From the NCBI RefSeq assembly GCF_026339875.1, contig NZ_JAPEPZ010000004.1:105799-169798 (forward strand): 64,000 nucleotides of DNA, given 5' to 3'. A program made the translations under genes and the position numbers. The notes beneath the pieces are model-generated. The model saw nothing but the letters and a program-made list of their open reading frames with translations, had not been told where the DNA came from and did no database searches. The stretch's first letter is position 1. Each line of letters opens with the position of its first letter. Of this stretch, positions 25,733 to 33,369 are shown piece after piece. The stretch is from Streptomyces sp. NBC_01571. GTDB lineage: Bacteria > Actinomycetota > Actinomycetes > Streptomycetales > Streptomycetaceae.

Positions 25733-26058
25733 AGCACACGTCCCGTCACCGCGGGCGGCACCGGCACGGGAGGCCACGGCTGCACGACGGATAGGGGAGC
25801 GGACTTCGGGTGGTCGACCTCGTCCTGGACCATCCCCGCCAAGGTGTTGCGGGCCATGTAGATGCCCAGCGCGAACACCATCAGGATCAGGGCGCCGATC
25901 GCCGCCTTCAGCGAGAACCGCTGCAGCGCGTACACGACCACGATCAGCAGCAGCACGACGGGGAGCCCTTTGGTCACCCAGTTCTGCAGCATGTCGATCC
26001 AGGAGTTCCCGAGGTCGGCGAGCGCCCCGGCCGTCACCAGCGAGTGCCCGTTCGTCAT
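25729..26058 (-). CDS. Small T4SS membrane protein with two helices
   Basis: 109 residues from the ATG at 26058, overlapping the tcpC stop as ATGA. Two hydrophobic helices: GLPVVLLLIVVVYALQRF and AAIGALILMVFALGIYMARNTL. The C-terminus is Pro/Val-rich. Its size and place between the VirB8-like and VirB3-like genes recall VirB2/TrbC pilins, but it has no typical signal peptide, so a channel-accessory role is equally possible. Confidence 0.55.
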   Translation of the reverse strand: MTNGHSLVTAGALADLGNSWIDMLQNWVTKGLPVVLLLIVVVYALQRFSLKAAIGALILMVFALGIYMARNTLAGMVQDEVDHPKSAPLSVVQPWPPVPVPPAVTGRVL

Positions 26059-26984
26059 CGCGCACCTCCCGCCGGGGAGGCGGCTGCGGAGTCCAGGGAG
26101 GCGATCTCCCACCGCCCGTCGCGGGCGCTGAGCGTCAGCTCGTACCTGAGCGGCCACGTGACCCCGCCCTCAGCCCGGGCGGTCACCGCCACCTCGACCC
26201 GAGCCCGTGTGCCGTCGGCGGGAACCTTTGCACCGGCGCCGGCCTCGTCGGCCGACAGAACCTCCCCCACGTCGACCGCGGTGAACGAACCGACCGCAAG
26301 CCCCGCCAGCGTCGTGCCCGGCGCCAGGTAGCGGTCGACTTCTCCCACGCCCGTCAGGTAGCTGCGCAGGAACTCAGCCGCCGTCGACGACAGCGCACCG
26401 GACGGCACGTTCACCCGGAACGCCGACACCGCAGCCGTGCCAACAGACGGGCCGGCCACCACGGCCGGTGGACCGTCGACTATGAACGTGCTGCCGCCCG
26501 CCCCGGTGGCAACCTTCACCGCGAGGTAGCGCACGGATCCGTTCGCCCACTGCGCAGCCACCGTCACCACCCAGTTGCGTCCGTCCTTCACACTGCGCAC
26601 CGACCGCACCCCCTCCAGTCGCGACTGCGCAACGGCGGCCGGTTCGGGAAGCGCGACGTCCGGCGCCATCGACCGTGCACGGCGGGACTGCGCAGACTCC
26701 TCGTCGTGCGCATTGCTGCGCAGCCACGACGACACGAACAGCTCCGCGTAGCCGGACGGATCCTGCGAGGGCTGCGCAACCGTTCGCTGAGCCGGCGGCG
26801 CAACTGCCGTCGGCACGACCGCCGGTGCGGGCATCAGGGCGACAGCGAGGGCGAGTGGACCACTGGCGACGGCCGCCCACAGGAGCGCCCGGCCGATGCG
26901 GACGTTGCGATGCATGCGACGCAGCGACAGGCCAGCCATCGACGAAGGGCCTGGCCCTCCGCGCGACCGAATCGTTGAGGCCAT
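26055..26984 (-). CDS. TcpC/VirB8-like conjugation protein
   Basis: 309 residues. I choose the ATG at 26984, spaced 8 bp from GGGAG, over a GTG at 26993. An N-terminal basic stretch and one membrane helix (ALLWAAVASGPLALAVALMPAP) are followed by two NTF2-like domains: about 75-200 (SGYAELFVSSWLRSNAHDEES, WVVTVAAQWANGSVRYLAVKV) and 205-305 (VPSGALSSTAAEFLRSYLTGVGEVDRYLAPGT). This is the TcpC arrangement of Gram-positive conjugation systems and the structural equivalent of VirB8. First gene of the transfer operon. Its coding sequence contains seven TGCGCA sites. Confidence 0.8.
   Translation of the reverse strand: MASTIRSRGGPGPSSMAGLSLRRMHRNVRIGRALLWAAVASGPLALAVALMPAPAVVPTAVAPPAQRTVAQPSQDPSGYAELFVSSWLRSNAHDEESAQSRRARSMAPDVALPEPAAVAQSRLEGVRSVRSVKDGRNWVVTVAAQWANGSVRYLAVKVATGAGGSTFIVDGPPAVVAGPSVGTAAVSAFRVNVPSGALSSTAAEFLRSYLTGVGEVDRYLAPGTTLAGLAVGSFTAVDVGEVLSADEAGAGAKVPADGTRARVEVAVTARAEGGVTWPLRYELTLSARDGRWEIASLDSAAASPAGGAR
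26551..26778. repeat. Seven TGCGCA sites inside the tcpC coding sequence
   Basis: TGCGCA at 26551, 26594, 26626, 26689, 26707, 26717 and 26773; six are CTGCGCA. They lie inside the first gene of the transfer operon and extend the upstream array at 27214-27444. Spacing is irregular (43, 32, 63, 18, 10, 56 bp). Confidence 0.45.
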
Positions 26985-27094
26985 CTCGAACACTCCCAGG
27001 TCAGAACGGAATTCGTGCTGACCCGAGGCAAGCGGCCACCCCCCACCGATCTCCCCACCACCAAGCCCCCACCACGATCACGAAAGCGCTACGA

Positions 27095-27143
27095 AGGACC
27101 GGTGGGGGCACTGGTGGGCCCCACCAGTGCCCCCACCGGTCCT
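27095..27143. repeat. 24-bp perfect inverted repeat
   Basis: Left arm 27095-27118 and right arm 27120-27143 are perfect reverse complements (24 of 24) around a single central base. The left arm begins AGGACCGGTGGGGG. No U-run follows on either strand, so a plain intrinsic terminator is unlikely. It sits about 110 bp upstream of the tcpC start, within its probable leader. Confidence 0.9.
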
Positions 27144-27213
27144 CCATCACCGCGACCAACCCGACGCCCAACAGCCCGCCGCCGGCCACGAGAACCGGCT
27201 GCGCGCCGCCAGC

Positions 27214-27444
27214 TGCGCACCCTCCTCCGCGTCCTCAACACAGCGACTGCGCACCCCGTAGAGGGCGATGACGTCCGGCTGCGCAACGCCGACATCGCTG
27301 GGTCGACGAGCACTGCGCAACCAGGACGGCACGCGCGCCCAGCCGGGCTTCAGTCCCACTGACTGCGCAACACGGCGCGAGACAAGAAGACGCTCACTGC
27401 GCAAGCGACGGCCGGTGCAGCCCCTGGAGGTCTCCAATTGCGCA
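27214..27444. repeat. Array of seven ACTGCGCAAC-like iterons
   Basis: TGCGCA occurs at 27214, 27248, 27280, 27314, 27364, 27398 and 27439. Successive distances are 34, 32, 34, 50, 34 and 41 bp, mostly about three helical turns, so sites face one side of the helix. Six share CTGCGCA and the best form is ACTGCGCAAC. About 0.1 copies would be expected by chance in this length. Candidate binding sites for a transfer regulator, relaxosome protein or replication initiator. Confidence 0.75.
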
Positions 27445-27519
27445 CCGTGAACTGCTGCCGTCGCCGGATCGTGACCCGTGGGTGGGTCCGGTGGGTGCCA
27501 GATCGGTGGGGCCTGCGCG

Positions 27520-28066
27520 ATGAGGTCAGGCCATGCACGCGCACTCAGCCACTCAACGGCACGCCGCCGTACCCCACGTCAGCGAGCCCAGACGAACTGC
27601 CGGCCGACGGCACGCTCTCGCCAGGCGGCGCCGTGCTCCTGCCGATCGGCGCACAGCACCCTGCCCGCCTCCTCAGTCGACCAGATCATCGCCGGCCGGC
27701 CAGTGCCCGACGACATCCACACGTCCGTCGGCGCCATCGTCGCCGCCAGGATCCGGGCAGCCTCCGTCCTGCCTCCGCCCCAGAGCTGGACCACCCCCGC
27801 TCTGGACTTCGGCGAGCCGGTCACCGACCGGCCCTGCACCCACCGCACACGGTCGGCGAAGCCCTCACCTACCGGGCGCTCACCGAGTACGCCGGATGCG
27901 GCCGCCCGGACGAGCCGACGGACAAGACCTCTGCCCGGCCTGCCTCGACTGGCCCCTGTGCCGCACCTGCCCCGGTCCCACCCGCAGACGCGCTCATCCC
28001 GACGGAGACGGACGCTGCGCCACCTGCGCCTCCGCCAAAGCCCAGGAAGGACCAACCACCCCGTGA
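27520..28066 (+). pseudogene. Apparently frameshifted gene ending in a zinc-ribbon
   Basis: High third-position GC moves between three plus frames: about 27520-27670 (PYPTSASPDELPADGTLSP), 27676-27845 (VDQIIAGRPVPDDIHTSVGA), 27846-27930 (VGEALTYRALTEYAGCGRPD), then 27930-28066 (LCPACLDWPLCRTCPGP ... CATCASAK). The last part has five cysteines in CxxC-type pairs and its stop overlaps the next start as GTGA, which suggests real coding there. Either the gene has decayed through several indels, the sequence has errors, or only a 56-residue zinc-ribbon protein (ATG at 27896) is expressed. No function assigned. Confidence 0.35.
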
Positions 28067-29055
28067 GCACCGACCACACGATCCACGCCTCGCCAGCAGC
28101 CGACCCGCAGTCCCCGCGCCCGTTTGCCAACGACCCGCACCGGTGGGAGACCGAACGCTCCCGCGCTCTGCGCACCAGCCATCGACGGGACGACGGCTGC
28201 CCGCCCGACTGCCGACACGTTCTCATCAACGAGCGCGCCCGGTGGGGCTGGCTCGCCTGGACCGTTCCGACCGATGGCACGCTCCCCGCCATCCCCCACC
28301 TGATCAGCGTTCTCGACCCCGCAGCGACCCGCATACAGCGGCTGGCCGTGCGCTGGCTGACCCGGCGCCCCGCCCGCCGCATCGCCCTGCACCCCAGCAT
28401 CCCGTGGGCACTGCGTCTCTGGGTCTTCGCCGTGACGCTCGCCAGCCTCGCTGCCGGTCTCCTCGTCGTGGTGCACGGCGCCCCGTGGGACGTGATCCTG
28501 CCGGCCGTGCTGGTGGCCCCGATGCTGGCAGATCGCCTTCCCGGGAACCTCGACGCCCAGGCCCGACAGCACGTGCGCACCATCCGTGGCGATGCCGCGG
28601 TCCGCTACCTCCAGCGCCTCACCGCCCTGCAGACCGTCCTCACCAGGGCGGACACCCGAACCGACCGCCACGACCTACCCCGGCCAGCCGAGATCGGCCA
28701 GCACGTGCTGTGGGATGCCGCAGGACTGCTGCATGACCAGGACACCCTCACCGCATCCGCAGCGCTCATCGCCCGCGAGCGGCTCATGGTCCAACTCGCC
28801 GACCAGGTCACCTCGACCCTCACACGCCCAGCCAACCCGACTACCCAAGGACAGCGCCACGCACCCGCCGGCCCGCTCGGCCCCTACCCGCCCGCCCCCC
28901 ACCCACCGATGGGGCAAGGACACCAGACCACGTACGGCACTTCACACCAGAAGGGAAGTCCCCTCATGAGATGCGCCAGCCCTCCGACTCACGCCGGCTC
29001 GGCAGAGCAGACAAGCAGTGTGAAGGGGTATGCGGACACCCAGGCGCGGCGGTAG
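28063..29055 (+). CDS. Membrane protein of unknown function
   Basis: 330 residues from the GTG at 28063, overlapping the preceding stop as GTGA. A soluble N-terminal part with DDGCPPDCRHVLINERARWGWLAWTVP precedes two adjacent membrane helices around residues 125-165 (LWVFAVTLASLAAGLLVVVHG and VILPAVLVAPMLADRL). A helical cytoplasmic part follows (DAAVRYLQRLTALQTVLTR, ALIARERLMVQLADQ), then a Pro/Gly-rich tail. No family recognised. It faces away from the transfer operon. Confidence 0.6.
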   Translation: MSTDHTIHASPAADPQSPRPFANDPHRWETERSRALRTSHRRDDGCPPDCRHVLINERARWGWLAWTVPTDGTLPAIPHLISVLDPAATRIQRLAVRWLTRRPARRIALHPSIPWALRLWVFAVTLASLAAGLLVVVHGAPWDVILPAVLVAPMLADRLPGNLDAQARQHVRTIRGDAAVRYLQRLTALQTVLTRADTRTDRHDLPRPAEIGQHVLWDAAGLLHDQDTLTASAALIARERLMVQLADQVTSTLTRPANPTTQGQRHAPAGPLGPYPPAPHPPMGQGHQTTYGTSHQKGSPLMRCASPPTHAGSAEQTSSVKGYADTQARR

Positions 29056-29099
29056 CCGCAAGCGTCCTGGCGGAGACACCTGGTAGGAAGGGCAGAGCA

Positions 29100-29300
29100 A
29101 TGAGACAGGATCCCTGGTTCGCTGAACGGCTCAGGTTCTGGCTGTTGATATTGGGAGCGACCGTCGCCTTCGGCCTGGCCGGACTTCTGCTATCCGCCCT
29201 GAAGGCGCCCTCCACACTCACCTGGGCGGCAGCGGCAGGGGCCGCGGTGGCCGGCGGCTGGGGTGCCAACCAGGTCATGCAGCGGTACAGCAAGCGTTGA
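29100..29300 (+). CDS. Small two-helix membrane protein
   Basis: 66 residues from the ATG at 29100, with AGGAAGG upstream; the open frame reaches back to 28971 without a better site. Two hydrophobic helices: FWLLILGATVAFGLAGLLLSAL and TWAAAAGAAVAGGWGANQVM, ending in a basic RYSKR. Unknown function; probably cotranscribed with the preceding membrane-protein gene. Confidence 0.6.
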   Translation: MRQDPWFAERLRFWLLILGATVAFGLAGLLLSALKAPSTLTWAAAAGAAVAGGWGANQVMQRYSKR

Positions 29301-29374
29301 AGCAAGAACACCGCCTGCGCCGACGCGCCACGAGCCATGCGTGGAATTCCGCACTGTTCCCGCTTGCGCAACGG

Positions 29375-29406
29375 GTGGAGCCCCGCCCGAGTGGGCGGGG
29401 CTCCAC
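29375..29406. terminator. Bidirectional terminator hairpin
   Basis: GTGGAGCCCCGCCC (29375-29388), loop GAGT, GGGCGGGGCTCCAC (29393-29406): a perfect 14-bp stem between convergent genes ending at 29300 and 29566. The rest of the 29301-29565 gap shows nothing. Confidence 0.8.
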
Positions 29407-29565
29407 GAACGATGACCGGCTCGCGCCGGGTCGAAGCCAGGCACGGGACGTGGTGGCGAGCCACGCCATACCGGCCATCGCGCAGTCTCCGGGCCCAAGC
29501 GGGGGACAACGATCCCCAATACCCGAAAACCGCGATTGTGGGAGGCGGTGTATCTACCCGCCTCG

Positions 29566-30240
29566 TCAGCCGCGCTGCGCCTTCTGCTCGAGGACGCGCC
29601 GGCGTGTCCAAGCGCGTCTGCCGAGGGGCGTGAGCCCGTCGGTCTCGTCCAGCAGCGGCAGGTTGCCCTGGGACCGCGAACTGCTGAAGGAATTGAGGCT
29701 CTTGAAACCGAGCAGTGCCGCGGCCTGGGTCCCTGACAGCAGCTCGTCCGGATCCCCATCGGCCGGTACGTCGGGCAACGCAGGCGCCTGACGCGCTGCT
29801 CCGGCCCGCTTGCCCTTGCCGGGCCGGCCGGCACGCCAGTCGGCGATGGTCCGGCGGCGCCACCACTTCCGCGTGTAGGTCCCGAGATGCTCGACTTCGT
29901 CGGGCTCGGGGAAGTAGCCCGGGTGTTCCTTCAGGTAGGTGGTGATCTGGCTCTTGTTCTTGTAGCCCAACACCTTCGCGACCTGCGAGGCGTTCAGAAG
30001 CTCGTCCGGATCGCCGACCAGTGAGAGTTCCTCCAGACGCGAAGGCTGTCTGCCCTCGTGCCATTTCCGGACCTCGTCCAGGTCCCACAGTCGTGCGCGG
30101 CCGCGCTGGTCGACGTGGGCGGGGAATTCGTTCTCTGCGCGCTTGGCGTACAGCGAGTTGATGCGACCGGCGCTGATCCCCAGTTCCGCGGCGAGCTCCT
30201 GGGAGTCGACGGGGTCCTGCTTCTTCGGCTTGCCGGCCAT
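29566..30240 (-). CDS. Protein with three tandem helix-turn-helix modules
   Basis: 224 residues from the ATG at 30240; the open frame continues upstream to 30456 but that part looks non-coding. Three related modules follow each other: about 12-65 (SQELAAELGISAGRINSLYAKR ... RLWDLDEVRKWHEGR), 78-138 (NASQVAKVLGYKNKSQITTYLKEHPGYFP ... TIADWRAGR) and 165-220 (SGTQAAALLGFKSLNSFSSSRSQGNLP). Each has the MerR/excisionase-like winged-helix pattern. Such proteins bind arrays of DNA sites; this is a possible binder of one of the repeat arrays here, but there is no direct evidence. Confidence 0.65.
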   Translation of the reverse strand: MAGKPKKQDPVDSQELAAELGISAGRINSLYAKRAENEFPAHVDQRGRARLWDLDEVRKWHEGRQPSRLEELSLVGDPDELLNASQVAKVLGYKNKSQITTYLKEHPGYFPEPDEVEHLGTYTRKWWRRRTIADWRAGRPGKGKRAGAARQAPALPDVPADGDPDELLSGTQAAALLGFKSLNSFSSSRSQGNLPLLDETDGLTPLGRRAWTRRRVLEQKAQRG

Positions 30241-30358
30241 GGTGGTCGCATCCGTTCTCGCGAGACGGGACGGCCCTTCCGACCCAAAGCTCATAATGGC
30301 ACCAAATTTGGAGGGGTGTCCAGCCGCCGGCGCAGCCTTTCCCCACGATCGCTGAGCG

Positions 30359-30697
30359 TCAGTACCGCTCAGCGAGAAGACAGACACCCTGGCGCGCGGC
30401 ATGCGCCGCCAGTTCGTCGAACGCCATCGCGCCCGGCGTGTGCTGCCACGAGGCAAGAGCCAGGCGGCTCAACGCCTCCTCCCGGTTCTCGGCGCCGGGA
30501 AAGCCAGCCTCCGCGCTGTCCTCACACAACTGACCGGTGGACAGGCCGCGGAAGCGATCCGCGAGCTCGGTCCGCGTCTCCTCAAGCCCCTGGTGGTAGA
30601 GCGCGTTGCCCTCGTACAGCAGTCGGCGCAGCCGTGCTTCCGCCGCGGTGGCGGACTCGGCGGCGAGCTGCAGGAGGAGCTCCGTGATGGTGGCCAT
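30359..30697 (-). CDS. Hypothetical helical protein
   Basis: 112 residues, ATG at 30697. Predicted mostly helical (ITELLLQLAAESATAAEARLRRLLYEGNALYHQG), acidic in the middle, with one or two cysteines. No family recognised. It follows the Mom-like gene after 87 bp and may be in the same operon. Confidence 0.55.
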   Translation of the reverse strand: MATITELLLQLAAESATAAEARLRRLLYEGNALYHQGLEETRTELADRFRGLSTGQLCEDSAEAGFPGAENREEALSRLALASWQHTPGAMAFDELAAHAARQGVCLLAERY

Positions 30698-30784
30698 GAC
30701 AGTCAGTATGCCTTTCAGACGGGACCGCCGAGGGGGCGGTGAGTGGGGCGCGGAGCTGGAACGTCGTCGCTCCGCGCCTGGTGA

Positions 30785-31687
30785 TCAGGACCGGACGTTC
30801 TCGGCGTCGGGTTGCCTGGGATGGGGCTGGCGTGCCGGCAGGCCAAGCCGTATCTCCTCGCGCTCACGGCGCGTGTTGCCCAACCGGAAGACCCAGCGGT
30901 GGGGGCCTCGGTGACGGACGTTGCGGGTGCCGACTGCGGCCAGGGCGTCGCGCAGCCACACGGCCGGGTCGACGCCGGGGCGCGGCCGCAGTGCTCCGAG
31001 CCTGATGAGCTGCTCCTGCGCATACCGGTGTCCCTGCTCCTGCCGGCGGATCTTCTGTGCGGTCCGGTCGTTGAAGACCGTGCCGTCGGGCAGGACCTTC
31101 ACGGTGCGGGCTGTGGCCCGGCCCGTGTAGACCGCGTTCGTGGCCGCGTAGATCGTCCCGACGTGCCCAGGCATCACCAGGACACCGGCCGCGGTGCGCC
31201 TGGGGACAGGATCGGCGAACGAAACGACGCCCCGCACGCCGTCGTCGAGCAGTGCGGCATGGCAGCGCGCGAGGAACCAGCTCTCCGAGTTGCCGGGGCA
31301 CTCATCGAGCAACACGAATCGGGAGCACTCGACGGACTGGGCGAAGGGCCGCAGGTCAGGGAACGGCTTGGTCAGGACGTCGGTGTTGACCGGCACTCCG
31401 AACACGGCGACGCCAACGAGGCGGCGCGTGCGTCCGGAGACGTCGTACATCCCGAACTGGATCTTCACTGCCGGGTAGGAGTGGGAGTAGTGGTGGGTGA
31501 GGACGAACTGCTTGCCGGGCTCTTCGTCCGGAATGACGTCCACCCGGTACCGGCGCGCGTCGAACCCGCCGTCCCGCACGTGCCTCCAGGAGTGCTGTCC
31601 CTCGCGCCATCGCTGGCACCAGGGGGAGGCGCTCGGTATCTCGGCGAGGCCTTCGAACGGCAAGACCTCCTGCGCGGCTTCCGTCAC
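30785..31687 (-). CDS. Mom-like DNA modification protein (GNAT fold)
   Basis: 300 residues from the GTG at 31687, overlapping the methyltransferase stop as GTGA. It has the signature string of Mom-family proteins: VLTHHYSHSYPAVKIQFGMYD, a VECSRFVLLDECPGNSESWFLARCHAAL stretch, then GVRGVVSFADP and GHVGTIYAATNAVYTGRA. Phage Mu Mom is a GNAT-related enzyme that hypermodifies adenine in DNA and protects against restriction. Here the C-terminal 80 residues (from FNDRTAQKIRRQEQGHRY) are extra and basic, perhaps for DNA binding. Coupled translation with a cytosine methyltransferase suggests a joint DNA-protection role. The substrate is unknown. Confidence 0.72.
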   Translation of the reverse strand: MTEAAQEVLPFEGLAEIPSASPWCQRWREGQHSWRHVRDGGFDARRYRVDVIPDEEPGKQFVLTHHYSHSYPAVKIQFGMYDVSGRTRRLVGVAVFGVPVNTDVLTKPFPDLRPFAQSVECSRFVLLDECPGNSESWFLARCHAALLDDGVRGVVSFADPVPRRTAAGVLVMPGHVGTIYAATNAVYTGRATARTVKVLPDGTVFNDRTAQKIRRQEQGHRYAQEQLIRLGALRPRPGVDPAVWLRDALAAVGTRNVRHRGPHRWVFRLGNTRREREEIRLGLPARQPHPRQPDAENVRS

Positions 31688-33093
31688 GACGTCGCCCTCT
31701 CGCCGGCAGGGGCCGCCAGAGCGGGCTCGCTGCGCACGGGGAGTTCGATGTCCTGGCCCGTCAGCGCTTCGACGACCATGCCGACCAGGTCGCGGCCGGC
31801 GTTGATGGTGACGGCGTTGCCGATCATCTCGATCGTCTGGTCGCGGTCGCCGAGGAAGACGAATTCCTCGGGGAACTCCATGGCCCGTGCTGCCTCTCGG
31901 GGCCGGATCATCCGGTAGCGGCACTCTTCCAGGCTGGCGGCGTAGCCGATCAGTCCGTGTCGGTCCCGGGTGGTGAGGGTGGGCATGGGGGCGGTGACCG
32001 GCTGCGTGGAGCTGTTTCCGTAGTACGGCAGCAGGGCGTGGGCTGCCGGGTCGGCGAAGACGACTCCGTGGTTCAGGCCTCCGGCCGTGAGCGTCGACAT
32101 GGGGCGGCTGGCCGGCCGGTGGTTCGACCCGCCGCCGTGCAGCTCGATCATGTAAGGCTCGATCAGCGCTCCACGGCCGTGCAACTGCCGGTACTTGTCC
32201 CACCCGTCGCTGATCTTGCGCATGGTGTTGGGGGCGAGCGGCTTGTTCCGCTCTGCGATGGTCCGCGCGGGCAGCGTGAAGTCGATCGCCTCCGCGGCCC
32301 CGCGAACCAGCGGTTCAACAGGGATGGCGCTGCACTGGCGGTCGGGGCAGCGGTACCAGTACTGGCCGTTCTTGATGCCGTACACGCCCCACGGCCGTTC
32401 CGGGCTGCACACCCTTGTGCGCTTGAACACCTGGATGAGACGAACTCCGCCGTGCCGTGAGCAGATGCCATACGGGCGGAGCCACTTGTCGAAGTCGGGC
32501 TTGCGGTCGCCCTTGCGCCAGAAGACGACGTACATGCGTGGCCGGCGCGATCGCGAGCCGGGTCCGGCGGCCTGGGCGTGCGCGGAGTCGAGGTAGATGA
32601 TCCGGTACTCGTACGGGCCCCACAGGGCCACGCTGCGCACCCAGTTGTCGAAGGCGAAGCCGGGGGCTTCTTCGGGGCCCCACCAGCGGGCGTCGGGGAC
32701 GTTCTCGACGATGATCGCCCGGTAGCGGTGGTGTTCGGCGAAGCGTGCGATGTCGTGCATGGTGGCCCGGGAGCGGATGGCTGCCTCGTCGGTGCCGTCG
32801 GTGGAAAACAGACCGCCGCTGAACTCGCCGTGGCCGCGCTTGCGGCCGCTGGCCCGGGTCTGGTGCGTGCACTCCGGGGAGCCCCACAGGATGTCGGTAC
32901 GCGGGTAGCGGGTCGGTACAACCTGCGAGATGTCGGCGCAGTCGTGATCCGTGGTCGGGTGGTTGTGCTGGTGGGTGTCGATGGCGTGCCGGGAGTGGTT
33001 GGCAGCCATCACCACGCGGACGCCGGGGACCAGCAGAGCGCCGCAGGTCGAGCCGCCGGCGCCGCAGAACAGATCGGTCAGGGTGACGAACAT
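31684..33093 (-). CDS. DNA (cytosine-5) methyltransferase
   Basis: 469 residues from the ATG at 33093 (GGAG upstream). Motif I is LTDLFCGAGGSTCGALL. Motif IV is DILWGSPECTHQTRAS, where the usual PPC is PEC but the catalytic cysteine is kept. Motif VI is AIIVENVPD, followed by an arginine-rich RSRRPRMYVVFWR (motif VIII-like). GNAVTINAGRDLVG is motif X. The PEC variant occurs in phage- and plasmid-borne enzymes. No restriction endonuclease is adjacent, so it appears to be an orphan enzyme, likely for self-protection or anti-restriction. Confidence 0.88.
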   Translation of the reverse strand: MFVTLTDLFCGAGGSTCGALLVPGVRVVMAANHSRHAIDTHQHNHPTTDHDCADISQVVPTRYPRTDILWGSPECTHQTRASGRKRGHGEFSGGLFSTDGTDEAAIRSRATMHDIARFAEHHRYRAIIVENVPDARWWGPEEAPGFAFDNWVRSVALWGPYEYRIIYLDSAHAQAAGPGSRSRRPRMYVVFWRKGDRKPDFDKWLRPYGICSRHGGVRLIQVFKRTRVCSPERPWGVYGIKNGQYWYRCPDRQCSAIPVEPLVRGAAEAIDFTLPARTIAERNKPLAPNTMRKISDGWDKYRQLHGRGALIEPYMIELHGGGSNHRPASRPMSTLTAGGLNHGVVFADPAAHALLPYYGNSSTQPVTAPMPTLTTRDRHGLIGYAASLEECRYRMIRPREAARAMEFPEEFVFLGDRDQTIEMIGNAVTINAGRDLVGMVVEALTGQDIELPVRSEPALAAPAGERATS

Positions 33094-33322
33094 GATCGAG
33101 CTCCAGATCTTCAGTGAGAGGGGAGGGGCAGCGAGGGACGGCCGCATGCAATGGCGCGAACTGGCGCCCTGACCGCGAGCGCGAGCGCGAGGGCCGGGTC
33201 CGGGTGTCTTGCGGTTCCTGGGCGGCGCCAGTCAGCGCGGCCGATGCGGTCGCGCCTGAGCGCGGCCAGGTACGCAGTTCGAAGGCCATCTCGCTGCGCC
33301 GAGCGCTGAGCAGGAGGCCAGG

Positions 33323-33362
33323 GGCTCGTTCACGAGTCCCGTGAGGGGATCGCGAACGAGCC
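33323..33362. terminator. Terminator-like hairpin after the 904-residue gene
   Basis: GGCTCGTTC (33323-33331) and GAACGAGCC (33354-33362) form a 9-bp stem with a 22-base loop, just past the stop of the leftward gene at 33370 and before the methyltransferase gene. It may separate the two transcription units. Confidence 0.5.
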
Positions 33363-33369
33363 TCTGGCG

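Larger units (their letters stand above)
26985..27519. promoter_or_regulatory. Control region upstream of the transfer operon
   Basis: Non-coding stretch of about 530 bp upstream of tcpC. It holds the large inverted repeat (27095-27143) and the TGCGCA array (27214-27444). Open frames across it are low-complexity shadows. It should contain the transfer-operon promoter and is a good candidate for the transfer origin, since oriT regions typically combine a long inverted repeat with protein-binding repeats next to transfer genes. Confidence 0.5.

Noticed and set aside
27095..27143. Inverted repeat as an intrinsic terminator
   Set aside because: No U-run on either side and it lies before, not after, a gene.
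27579..28583. 334-residue minus frame
   Set aside because: Arg/Ser/Trp-rich shadow of the plus-strand membrane-protein gene.
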